Origin: Chloroflexota bacterium
GTDB taxonomy: Bacteria > Chloroflexota > Anaerolineae > Promineifilales > Promineifilaceae
Length of the DNA stretch: 64,000 bases
Assembly: GCA_013112725.1 (NCBI GenBank)
Contig: JABFFZ010000009.1
Coordinates: forward strand, 1 to 64,000
Direction: 5' to 3'
The notes beneath the pieces were generated by a model. It did no database searches and was not told the origin of the DNA. It worked only from the letters and a program-made list of their open reading frames with translations. Shown here one piece after another: positions 7,704 through 16,690 of the stretch. Positions within the stretch are counted from its first letter, which is position 1, and each line of letters opens with the position of its first letter. Both the position numbers and the translations under genes were made by a program.

Positions 7704-7721
7704 TTTCATGGAGACATCAAA

Positions 7722-8510
7722 ATGACAAACAATGGACTGGGCAACCTGGATGACTTGTTTCAAGCGGCGCAGGATGATGGCCTGACGGCCGATACCCTGG
7801 ATTTGGTGGTGGCGAATTTGAATGGGGTGGCGGTGGCTACGGCCGTGCACACCCCCCTGGATCAACTGGCGACCAACGACGTCACCCTGGCCATGAATAT
7901 TCTGGACATGAGCGGCTCCATGTCGCCTCACGCCCAAGACCTCATCCGCGCCTATAACGATGATTACCTGGCGGCCATGGCCGGGTCGCCCGCTGCCGAC
8001 GACATTCTGGTCAGCACCCTGATCTTTGAAGACCGCGTAAAAACCTTGCATGGTTATGTTCTCCTGGCCGATACACCACGCCTGACGCCGAAAGAGTACA
8101 ATCCCGGCGGCAGCACCGCTCTTTATGACGCCGTTGCTGCCGGGCTGACCAACCTGGTACTCTACGCCCAACAACTGCGTGGCAGCGGCATCATGGTGCG
8201 CGGTGTGGTCATCGTTTACACCGATGGCGAAGACAACGCCTCTAAACAGCGCGCCAAAGATATTCAACGCGCCGCCGCTGACTTGCTGCGGCAGGAAGTG
8301 TATACGCTGGCGCTGGTTGGTTTTGGCCTGCAAAAGCCTATCGGCTTCAGCGGCATGTTCAGCCAAAGCCCGGCGCAACAACTGGCGGCGGACATCGGTT
8401 TCCCCATTGGTCTGGACGCCGGCCTTGATCCCGCCGGGCTGCGCCGCATCTTCCACATGGCCTCTATGTCCACCATTCAGGTGAGCCAGATGGGGGTGTT
8501 TGGCAATTGA
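7722..8510 (+). CDS. von Willebrand factor A (vWA) domain protein
   Basis: A 262-residue cytoplasmic protein. The MIDAS metal site is complete: LDMSGSMS (DxSxS), the Thr in NPGGSTALYDA, and YTDGEDN (Asp). It has no signal peptide or membrane helix. vWA proteins of this type bind partners through Mg2+ and often serve with MoxR ATPases or as chaperone adaptors, but no MoxR gene is adjacent. ATG 7722 follows GGAGACATCAAA; the ATG at 7656 would translate the upstream repeat. Partner unknown. Confidence 0.85.
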   Translation: MTNNGLGNLDDLFQAAQDDGLTADTLDLVVANLNGVAVATAVHTPLDQLATNDVTLAMNILDMSGSMSPHAQDLIRAYNDDYLAAMAGSPAADDILVSTLIFEDRVKTLHGYVLLADTPRLTPKEYNPGGSTALYDAVAAGLTNLVLYAQQLRGSGIMVRGVVIVYTDGEDNASKQRAKDIQRAAADLLRQEVYTLALVGFGLQKPIGFSGMFSQSPAQQLAADIGFPIGLDAGLDPAGLRRIFHMASMSTIQVSQMGVFGN

Positions 8511-8568
8511 GTAATTGGGTAATTGGGTAATGACGTCATTACCCAAATTACTCAATTACATATCCACC
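8508..8568. repeat. Word-repeat hairpin (GTAATTGG type)
   Basis: Tandem GTAATTGG words, then GTAATGACGTCATTAC, then complementary CCAAATTAC/TCAATTAC words. The arms form an AT-rich hairpin right after the vWA stop. Similar sequence is found at 28127 and 53870. Confidence 0.65.
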
Positions 8569-8577
8569 AGGTGTACC

Positions 8578-8691
8578 ATGCTGATTTCTCTCACCGCTCT
8601 CATTACCATTACCACCATTGCTTTTATGTTGGGCATGATTGTGGCCTTTCTGCTGATGGTGAATGCTATTGCGCGAATGAAGGGCAAATAA
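8578..8691 (+). CDS. Tiny single-pass membrane protein (37 aa)
   Basis: ATG 8578 opens a 37-codon frame (MLISLTALITITTIAFMLGM...ARMKGK). Nearly the whole is one hydrophobic helix, with a basic C-terminus ARMKGK following the positive-inside rule. CCAGGTG precedes the ATG as a possible ribosome site, and a hairpin follows the stop directly. Too short for homology claims; could be a membrane microprotein or chance. Confidence 0.45.
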   Translation: MLISLTALITITTIAFMLGMIVAFLLMVNAIARMKGK

Positions 8692-8694
8692 AAA

Positions 8695-8723
8695 GAGGGA
8701 CGGCCGTGACACGGCCGTCCCTC
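8695..8723. terminator. Bidirectional hairpin built from two ACGGCCGT motifs
   Basis: Perfect 13-bp arms (GAGGGACGGCCGT and complement) with a GAC loop lie between the small plus-strand ORF and the end of the convergent clpP gene. There is no U tract. Each arm carries one ACGGCCGT. Confidence 0.6.
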
Positions 8724-8753
8724 CAACCTCCTGATCACGCAAAATCGTCGTTT

Positions 8754-9377
8754 TTACTCTAACTCCGCCGCCGATTGAATAATCTTGCCCACCAGACCAT
8801 ACTCCTGGGCCTCTTTGGCCGACATCCAGAAATTGCGGTCGGTATCTTTTTCCACCTTTGCCAACGGTTGGCCGGTCTGGTCGGCAAAAATCTGGTTTAG
8901 GCGGCGGCGCATTTTGATGATTTCCGTGGCTTCAATGGCAATGTCAGACGCCTGCCCCATGGCCCCACCGGCCGGTTGGTGCAGCAAAAAGCGGGTGTTG
9001 GGCAGGCTGTAACGGTCTTCCTTGTCGGCCGCCGCATAAATCAGCGCGCCCGCGCTAGCCACCCAACCTGTGCCAATCACCTTAACCTTCGGTTTGATAA
9101 ACCGGATCATGTCAAAGATCGTGTCACCCGATTCCACATGCCCACCAGGGGAATTGATGAAAACCTTAATCGGCTCATCGGAGTCGGCCGCCAGCAGAAG
9201 GAGCTGTTGCGTCACATCCTGCGCCTTTTTCATGTTGATTTCGCCAAAAATGGTGATGGTGCGCGTTTTCATCAGCCTGTCAAAAGGGCTGGCCGATTTT
9301 TCCGGCTGGTCGTTGTTTTCTTGAGGCTGTTCGGCGGGTTCTTGGGGTTCGTCGTCTTCTTCGTTAAATCTGTACAT
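8754..9377 (-). CDS. clpP: ClpP-family serine protease
   Basis: A 207-residue ClpP fold. The triad is visible: Ser109 in [10 protein letters not shown], His133 in FLLHQPAGG, and Asp in [14 protein letters not shown] (~178). The motif around the Ser is ASAG instead of the usual SAMG, and the first ~30 residues form an acidic Glu/Pro/Gln tail, both departures from housekeeping ClpP. It would form the proteolytic barrel with a Clp ATPase, but no ClpX/ClpA gene is nearby. It may be a paralogue with a special role. Start ATG 9377 has AAAGGAAA upstream. Confidence 0.88.
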   Translation of the reverse strand: MYRFNEEDDEPQEPAEQPQENNDQPEKSASPFDRLMKTRTITIFGEINMKKAQDVTQQLLLLAADSDEPIKVFINSPGGHVESGDTIFDMIRFIKPKVKVIGTGWVASAGALIYAAADKEDRYSLPNTRFLLHQPAGGAMGQASDIAIEATEIIKMRRRLNQIFADQTGQPLAKVEKDTDRNFWMSAKEAQEYGLVGKIIQSAAELE

Positions 9378-9447
9378 AGCGGTTTCCTTTTTAGGCTGGT
9401 AAATGAGCCGGTAGTGTAGCCGGGTTGGGTTAGATTTGTATTAGTGG

Positions 9448-9518
9448 ACGGTGGTAAGTTGCAGGTAGCAAGTTGCAAGCGATTACCTGCGACTTTGCTA
9501 CCTGCAACTTAATACTTG
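9448..9518. repeat. Word-repeat hairpin (AAGTTGCAGGTAGC type)
   Basis: Words AAGTTGCAGGTAGCAAGTTGC on the left; complementary words (TACCTGCGAC, GCTACCTGCAACTT) on the right, ending at the enolase stop codon. Sits between enolase and clpP, both on the minus strand. Confidence 0.65.
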
Positions 9519-10841
<1,323 letters not shown>

Positions 10842-10858
10842 TTACGACATCATTCGCA

Positions 10859-10887
10859 ACTATACAGAACCCACCCCCACCCGACAA
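10859..10887 (-). promoter_or_regulatory. Putative enolase promoter
   Basis: On the minus strand: TTGTCG (10882-10887), 17-nt spacer, TATAGT (10859-10864), about 57 bases upstream of the enolase ATG. Confidence 0.5.
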
Positions 10888-10935
10888 CCAAAATGGCTGA
10901 CAAAAGGTACCAATTTAACCGGACATATTTCGTAA

Positions 10936-11008
10936 TTTGTGACGTGTGATGCGTGATGCGTGAAACAATCACACATCACACGTCACAAATCACACGTCAT
11001 GCATCACG
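10936..11008. repeat. Word-repeat hairpin (GTGTGATGCGTGATG type)
   Basis: Tandem GTGACGTGTGATGCGTGATGCGTGA on the left, complementary TCACACATCACACGTCAC words on the right. The junction lies between divergent enolase and the sensor kinase. Arms can pair in several registers because the words repeat. Confidence 0.65.
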
Positions 11009-11071
11009 CCCGGTACCACGTACCCTTGTCCTCTTGCCAAGCGTGCCCCGCATGGCTATAACTTCCCCTGT

Positions 11072-13159
11072 ATGATGAATGAGGCCCCAACCCTGACGAA
11101 CCGGCATGTGCATCACCTATGGCAGGCGCTGTCCGCTGAATTGGCCAGCGTGTTTGATGCGCATGGCGTCTGCGCGGTGGTTGCCAGCGAAGTAGCCGCA
11201 TTTTGTGGCGTCACGGCCGTTGTTGGCATCAGCGATCCCTTCAAAAAATACTTCGACGTGTGGGTGTGCGGGCCGGACGGCGCCATCAAGCAAAGCCGGT
11301 GGGACAATGCCAAAGCCAGCTTTTACCCCCTCATCGAAGAAGGCCAACCCACACTGGCCGATAAATTCAGCCGCTCCCCGGCCGAACTGGTACACAGCGC
11401 CCTCTGGCAGATCCCTCGTGAACAAATCCTGGCGCTGCCCTTGCCTGCGCCTGGCGAATACCAGCCACTTACACCGCCCGGCCTCCTCTGTCTGATAGAC
11501 CCGCCACCTGATTGCCCGCTTACCCTGGACAACCTGCCGCCGTTGGGCATTTTCATCACCACCATCCTGGATCGGGCCTTTTTGCGCCATACAGTCCACC
11601 GCCAGGACATCGAATTTGCCGTCGTCTCCGACATCAGTTTTGCCCTCACGTCCACGCTCAGCCTGCAAAACATTTACAAGCAGCTGATGGGGTCGGTAAA
11701 ACGCACCCTCAACGTCGGTTCCGTCTCTGTGGGCCTGATTGACCCCCCCACGGGTGACATCATCTTTGTGGATATGTTGTTGGGTGATATGTTCAAAGAT
11801 TTGCCACCCTTGCGCTTGAAAAACGGGCAGGGCATTGCCGGGTGGGTGGCCGAAAATCGCCAGCCGCTCATCATCAATGATGTCTATGCCGACAACCGCT
11901 TCTTTGCCCGTTTTGACCGTCAGTCCGGCTTCCACACCGACTCTATGATTTGTATCCCCTTGCAAGTAGAAGAACGGGTGATTGGCGTCTTACAAGCAAT
12001 TAACAAAGTCGGCGGTGAATTTATTGAGAATGATTTGCGTCTGCTGCAAGCTATCGGCGGCCCATTAGCCGCCGCCATTGAAAATGCCGGGCTGCACGCC
12101 GAAGTGTTAGCTGAAAAACGGCGCATTGAAACCATCTTCGCCAGTATGTCTGAAGGCATGCTGACGGTCAATGCTGATGGTTTTGTCACCCATGCCAATG
12201 ACGCCCTGCTCAGTCTGCTGCGGCAAGAGGCCGACAATTTGCTGGGCCAGCCCGTCCACAAGATGATCCGGTTTTCCACCGGCGACCTGCCAGATTTTAT
12301 GCAGCAGGTCTTGCAAGACGCCGATGAATACCCGCAACTGGCAACTAATTTGTACCAGAGCGATGGGCAAATGGTGCCGGTGTTGGTCAGCGGCGCGCCC
12401 ATTTACCATGATGATGGTACGGTCAGCGAGATCATTTTTGTTTTTAGCGACCTGCGCCAGATTCGGGAAGTGGAGCGGATGCGGGATGACTTCTTTCATG
12501 GCATTATTCACGAACTGCGTACCCCATTGGCCACCATTTTGATGTATGCCCGCTTGTTGCGCGAAGGCAAGGCGCAGCAAAAGGAGAAATCTGACCGTTT
12601 CCTGGGCGTCATTGAGCGGGAAAGTGACCGGCTGCAAAAGATGGTGCGGCAAATGTTGGAACTGGCAAAAATGGAAGCGCGCGAATTTCAGCGCGGCGCG
12701 GAGCCGGTGCTGCTGAACCCGTTATTTGAGGAAATTTTGCCGCCGTTGGCTGACCGGGCCTCTGAAAAAGGGTTGACCTTCCGCCAGAAAATTCAGCCAG
12801 ACCTGCCGCCGGTGTTGGGCAGCCAGGATTCTTATCATCTGGTCATCAAGAATCTGGTGGAAAATGCCGTCAAGTTTACCCTGTCAGGCACAGTCCGGGT
12901 GGATGCCTGGAGTGAAAACGGATCGGTGCTGGTGAAGGTGCAGGATGAGGGCATTGGCATTCCCGAACAGGCAATGCCCAATTTGTTTGGCCGTTTTTTC
13001 CGGGCGCAAACGGCCGTAGAACGCGGTATTGCCGGTACTGGTCTGGGCCTCTACATGGTCAAAGAAGCGGTCGAGAATTATAATGGCACAATTACGGTTA
13101 GCAGCAAAGAGGGGAAGGGGACGACCTTTATGGTGAAATTGCCGATTACAGAAGAGTAG
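11072..13159 (+). CDS. GAF-PAS sensor histidine kinase
   Basis: A 695-residue soluble kinase. A degenerate sensor region spans ~1-170, a GAF domain ~190-340 (GQGIAGWVAENRQPLIINDV), a PAS domain ~355-465, HisKA with FHGIIHELRTPLATIL (phospho-accepting His480), and HATPase with NLVENAVKF (N box), VQDEGIGIP (G1) and GTGLGLYMVKEAV (G2). No membrane helix, so it senses a cytoplasmic cue. No response regulator is next to it; the orphan regulator at 45772 is a possible partner only by elimination. No clear Shine-Dalgarno at the first ATG, so the start could be a few codons later. Confidence 0.88.
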   Translation: MMNEAPTLTNRHVHHLWQALSAELASVFDAHGVCAVVASEVAAFCGVTAVVGISDPFKKYFDVWVCGPDGAIKQSRWDNAKASFYPLIEEGQPTLADKFSRSPAELVHSALWQIPREQILALPLPAPGEYQPLTPPGLLCLIDPPPDCPLTLDNLPPLGIFITTILDRAFLRHTVHRQDIEFAVVSDISFALTSTLSLQNIYKQLMGSVKRTLNVGSVSVGLIDPPTGDIIFVDMLLGDMFKDLPPLRLKNGQGIAGWVAENRQPLIINDVYADNRFFARFDRQSGFHTDSMICIPLQVEERVIGVLQAINKVGGEFIENDLRLLQAIGGPLAAAIENAGLHAEVLAEKRRIETIFASMSEGMLTVNADGFVTHANDALLSLLRQEADNLLGQPVHKMIRFSTGDLPDFMQQVLQDADEYPQLATNLYQSDGQMVPVLVSGAPIYHDDGTVSEIIFVFSDLRQIREVERMRDDFFHGIIHELRTPLATILMYARLLREGKAQQKEKSDRFLGVIERESDRLQKMVRQMLELAKMEAREFQRGAEPVLLNPLFEEILPPLADRASEKGLTFRQKIQPDLPPVLGSQDSYHLVIKNLVENAVKFTLSGTVRVDAWSENGSVLVKVQDEGIGIPEQAMPNLFGRFFRAQTAVERGIAGTGLGLYMVKEAVENYNGTITVSSKEGKGTTFMVKLPITEE

Positions 13160-13208
13160 CGGCTTGCGTATGGCGGCATTTGTCCAGGCGCAAGCCGCCA
13201 TATGCAAG

Positions 13209-14384
13209 ATGAAACAAACACACATTTACCTCGATCACGGCGCCTCGACGCCGGTTCACCCCCAGGTGATTGAAGCGATGATTCCGTTCTGGACGGATTA
13301 TTACGGGAATCCGTCGTCGGCGCACGCCCACGGCCGTGACGCCGGTTTTGCCCTGGAAGAAGCCCGCCGCACCATTGCCGATCTGCTCTACGCCCAACCC
13401 AACGAAATTGTTTTCACCGGCTGCGGCTCGGAAAGTGATAACCTGGCGGTGCGGGGGGTGATGTGGGCAGCCCGGCGGCAAGGGCGGGGTAACCACATGA
13501 TTACCAGTTGCATTGAGCATGAGGCGGTGTTGGAAACGGCCGTGCAACTCCGCGACTTCTTTGATTTTGATGTAACCATTTTGCCGGTGGATGAGTACGG
13601 CCGTGTCTCCCCCCATGATGTGCGCGCCGCCCTGCGTCCCGATACCGCTCTCGTCTCCATTATGGCCGCCAACAACGAGATTGGCACAGTGCAGCCGATC
13701 CTGGAAATTGGGGACATAACACGGGAGCATGGCGCGTTGTTTCATACGGATGCGGTGCAGGCGGGGGCAACCACGCGCTGGAATCTGGTGGAAATGCCCG
13801 TTGATTTGCTCTCATTGGCCCCGCACAAATTCTACGGGCCAAAAGGCGTAGGTATTTTGTATGTGCGCGACGGTATTCAGTTGGTGTCGGCGTTGACGGG
13901 GGGCGGGCAGGAAGACGGCCGTCGCTCCGGCACCGTCAATGTCGCTTTTGCCGTAGGCGCAGCCCAGGCGTTACAACTGGCACAGGCGCAATTGGATGAG
14001 CGCGTAACTCATTACACCACCTTGCGTGACCATCTCATCGTTGGCGTATTGGCGGCCATTCCCGCCACCGATATTTGTTTGACCGGACATCCCGGTGAGC
14101 GTTTGCCGCACCATGCGAGTTTTGCCCTGTGCGGTCTGAGTGGGAATGATTTGCTCATTCATTTAGACATGGCCGGCTTCAGCGCCAGCAGCGGCTCCGC
14201 CTGCAAAACGGGTAACCCCAGGCCCTCAGCCATCTTGCAAGCCATTGGCCTGGGCGCGGAATGGACATTGGGCGGCCTGCGCTTCACCGTTGGCGCACAG
14301 AATACGCTGGCCGATGTGGACGCTTTGATTGCCGCTTTGCCCCGCGTAGTGGCCCAGGTGCGGCAATTTAGTGGTAATTGGTAA
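13209..14384 (+). CDS. Cysteine desulfurase (NifS/IscS family)
   Basis: A 391-residue PLP enzyme. It starts MKQTHIYLDHGASTPVHP, with the HTDAVQ PLP contact, SLAPHKFYGPKGVG carrying the Schiff-base Lys, and SSGSACKTGNP carrying the catalytic Cys. It removes sulfur from cysteine as a persulfide for Fe-S cluster or thio-tRNA synthesis. No iscU, sufE or mnmA neighbour, so the acceptor is unknown. I chose ATG 13209 because the family's N-terminus begins there; the ORF reaches back to 13164. Starts ~50 bases after the sensor kinase stop, probably co-transcribed. Confidence 0.93.
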   Translation: MKQTHIYLDHGASTPVHPQVIEAMIPFWTDYYGNPSSAHAHGRDAGFALEEARRTIADLLYAQPNEIVFTGCGSESDNLAVRGVMWAARRQGRGNHMITSCIEHEAVLETAVQLRDFFDFDVTILPVDEYGRVSPHDVRAALRPDTALVSIMAANNEIGTVQPILEIGDITREHGALFHTDAVQAGATTRWNLVEMPVDLLSLAPHKFYGPKGVGILYVRDGIQLVSALTGGGQEDGRRSGTVNVAFAVGAAQALQLAQAQLDERVTHYTTLRDHLIVGVLAAIPATDICLTGHPGERLPHHASFALCGLSGNDLLIHLDMAGFSASSGSACKTGNPRPSAILQAIGLGAEWTLGGLRFTVGAQNTLADVDALIAALPRVVAQVRQFSGNW

Positions 14385-14660
14385 TCAGTGAACAGTAATC
14401 GGTGAGCTTCCTGAAAAAACCACAGAGGCATAGAGACACAGAGAATTTTGACCATAGAAAACTCCGTGCCTCCGTGGTAACCGTTCAGACCTGACAGGTT
14501 TTTTACCAGTTCAACTTGAAACTTTGCAGGCCAAAAACCTGTCAGGTCTCTTAAGGGACTGAACACTTACCCTCCGTGTCTCTGTGGTGGCTTTTTTCAG
14601 TGGTCTCATCGGTAAAATTTTTGGAAATCAACAAAAGGCGCGAAGAAGCCCACAAAGGGT
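14385..14660. repeat. CCACAGAG/CTCCGTG hairpin repeat interrupted by a MITE
   Basis: This gene-free stretch holds ACCACAGAGGCATAGAGACA words on the left (14419-14442) and complementary CTCCGTGCCTCCGTG and CTCCGTGTCTCTGTGGTGG words on the right. The MITE at 14477-14570 is inserted inside the right arm. The rest to 14766 contains short words (GTGAAACAC, GTGTTTCA, GGAACGCGGGAACGTGTTCC) and no convincing gene. Confidence 0.65.
14477..14570 (+). mobile_element. IS66-like MITE, copy 2 (subfamily B, 94 bp)
   Basis: Ends GTAACCGTTCAG and CTGAACACTTAC. Inner palindrome AGACCTGACAGGTTTTT and complement. Flanked exactly by CCTCCGTG on both sides (14469-14476 and 14571-14578), an 8-bp direct repeat. Because the host hairpin also contains CTCCGTG words, the duplication here is supportive rather than decisive. 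Nearly identical, in reverse orientation, to the copy at 45645. Confidence 0.85.
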
Positions 14661-14766
14661 GAAACACAAGGAGTGAAACACATTCATGTGTTTCATGGAA
14701 CGCGGGAACGTGTTCCACTCCTCGTAGCAGACGCCGAAATCCATTCGGCGAAAATAGGGAGTAAGG

Positions 14767-16449
14767 ATGAAAAATTTACAGGCCGAAGTACGCCCAGGGG
14801 CATATTACGATTCGGTGGTATTGATGCAGTTGCAGAAGGGGTTGGCCGCCCTTCCGGGCATTATAGACGCAGGCGTGGTCATGGCCACCGACGCCAATAA
14901 AGAGTTGCTGGCGGCGATGGGATTGCTGCCAGACAGCGTGACCGCCAAAGCCGATGACCTGCTCATTGTGGTGCAGGGCCAAAACGAACAGGCGGCGCAG
15001 GCGGCGTTGGCGCAGGTGAATGTGTTATTGCAGCAGCGGCAGGGCAGAGCGGCGCAAGCATTCCGGCCAAAGAGTCTGGCTACGGCCGTTGCCCACCTCC
15101 CCACTTCCCAATTCACCCTCATCTCCGTACCGGGCCGCTACGCCGCCGCCGTCGCCGAAGACGCCCTGAACCTGAACCAACATGTCTTCCTCTACAGCGA
15201 CAACGTATCCCTGGCCGACGAAGTGCGCCTGAAACAACTCGCCCGCGCCAAAGGGCTGCTGTTGATGGGGCCGGATTGTGGCACGGCCGTCATCAATGGC
15301 ATTGGCCTTGGTTTTGCCAACCGCGTCCGGCGCGGGCGTATTGGCATTGTGGCCGCCGCTGGCACCGGCCTGCAAGCCCTTACCACCGAAATCCACAATT
15401 TGGGCGGCGGCATTTCCCAGGCCATTGGCGTGGGTGGTCGTGACTTGAAGGAGGAAGTGGGCGGTGTTACCACCTGGCAGGCATTGGATCTATTGCAGCG
15501 GGATGCGGAGACGGCCGTGATCGTCCTTGTCTCTAAACCGCCCGCCGACCAGGTAGCGGCCACATTGCTGCGCGCCGCCCAAAGTGGCCCCAAACCCGTC
15601 ATCATCAACTTCATCGGCTATGCCCCGCCCGGACGCCGCCTGGGCAACCTCTTTTTCACCTCCGGCCTGGTGGATGCCGCCGAACATGCCGTGCGGCTGA
15701 GTGGGGAAGTGGTGGCGCTGGTGGAAAAGCGACGGCCGTTAAGCGGCTACCTGCGTGGTCTCTTCTCCGGCGGCACCCTGGCGTATGAGATGCTGCTGGG
15801 GCTGCAAGCCGTCCTCGCGCCGCTGTACAGCAACATCCCCATCCGCCCCCACCAGCAGTTGCCCGACCTGATGCAAAGCCAGGGGCACACCATTCTCGAC
15901 CTGGGCGAAGACGCCTTTACCCAGGGCCGCCTGCATCCCATGATGGACAACGATTTGCGCCTGCGTCGCCTGCGTCAGGAAACGGCCGATCCTGACGTAG
16001 ATATGATCGTGCTGGATGTGGTGTTGGGCGAGGGGGCGCATCCCGACCCGGCGGTGGAACTGGCCCCGGTCATCGCCGAAGCTGTGCGGGCGGGCAAGCG
16101 GGTCGTCGCTATCGTTGTTGGCACAGAGCTAGATCCCCAAGATCTGAACAGTCAGATCGAACGGCTGGCGGCGGCGGGGGCGCACATCTTCCCCAATGTC
16201 AGCGAGACGCTCGATTACGTGTACAACCGGCTGCCGCCGCCGACCCGGGATTTCCCGCCGGTGTCATTGGCCGCTTTTACCGGAGAGGGGCTAACGGCCG
16301 TGAACGTCGGCTTGGAATCATTTTATGAGAGCGTGATAGGACAGGGCGGTGGCGCGGAGAACGCGCGGGCCGTGCAGGTGGATTGGCGCCCCCCAGCCGG
16401 CGGCAACGAAAAACTCATGGCCATATTGGCTAAAATGAAGTCGCAGTAA
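14767..16449 (+). CDS. fdrA: FdrA-like protein (AllF-type oxamate carbamoyltransferase subunit)
   Basis: A 560-residue protein matching the length and layout of E. coli FdrA. An N-terminal segment (MKNLQAEVRPGAYYDSVVLM) is followed by a succinyl-CoA-synthetase-like Rossmann domain from ~190 (GRIGIVAAAGTGLQ, GVGGRDLKEEVGG) and a second domain. In E. coli, FdrA (AllF) with YlbE (AllG) and YlbF (AllH) forms oxamate carbamoyltransferase, the last step of anaerobic allantoin use, making carbamoyl phosphate. The DUF1116 gene follows at 16691, so the same reaction type is plausible here. No AllH-like gene or carbamate kinase is in the window. RBS AGGGAGTAAGG precedes ATG 14767. Confidence 0.85.
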   Translation: MKNLQAEVRPGAYYDSVVLMQLQKGLAALPGIIDAGVVMATDANKELLAAMGLLPDSVTAKADDLLIVVQGQNEQAAQAALAQVNVLLQQRQGRAAQAFRPKSLATAVAHLPTSQFTLISVPGRYAAAVAEDALNLNQHVFLYSDNVSLADEVRLKQLARAKGLLLMGPDCGTAVINGIGLGFANRVRRGRIGIVAAAGTGLQALTTEIHNLGGGISQAIGVGGRDLKEEVGGVTTWQALDLLQRDAETAVIVLVSKPPADQVAATLLRAAQSGPKPVIINFIGYAPPGRRLGNLFFTSGLVDAAEHAVRLSGEVVALVEKRRPLSGYLRGLFSGGTLAYEMLLGLQAVLAPLYSNIPIRPHQQLPDLMQSQGHTILDLGEDAFTQGRLHPMMDNDLRLRRLRQETADPDVDMIVLDVVLGEGAHPDPAVELAPVIAEAVRAGKRVVAIVVGTELDPQDLNSQIERLAAAGAHIFPNVSETLDYVYNRLPPPTRDFPPVSLAAFTGEGLTAVNVGLESFYESVIGQGGGAENARAVQVDWRPPAGGNEKLMAILAKMKSQ

Positions 16450-16690
16450 CAGCGCAGACCTGCCTGCGGCAGATGCTCCACCTGCAACTGGCAATAGACA
16501 CGCCCACCTACACCGAAAACCACCTGCTATGCGGCCTCAAAAGCCTGCCTGTCACATTTTAGTGGTTTGTAAAATGGAGATTGAGTTGTGATGTAATACG
16601 ATTTGCCAAATCGTGCTACACATGCACCGAAGACTTCGCTCAGAATGACACTCTGATAAAATTTGGATCGACTGAGATGAGGAGATTGAG
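16450..16690. other. Gap between fdrA and DUF1116 gene
   Basis: No ORF is supported. It contains the palindrome ACGATTTGCCAAATCGT with flanking TACA words (~16599-16621), an ATTTTGGAT stretch and the ribosome site GAGGAGATTGAG before ATG 16691. Confidence 0.5.

Noticed and set aside
7698..8555. 285-residue minus-strand ORF antisense to the vWA gene
   Set aside because: The plus frame has an intact MIDAS domain. The antisense protein is His/Gln/Gly-rich without a recognisable fold, as expected for a GC-rich shadow frame.
10936..11008. CRISPR-like array because of regularly repeated GTGATGCGTGA words
   Set aside because: Words are adjacent without unique spacers, form inverted arms, and no cas gene is present.
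11117..11965. 282-residue minus-strand ORF antisense to the sensor kinase
   Set aside because: The plus strand encodes a clear GAF domain in the same place; the antisense product has no domain.
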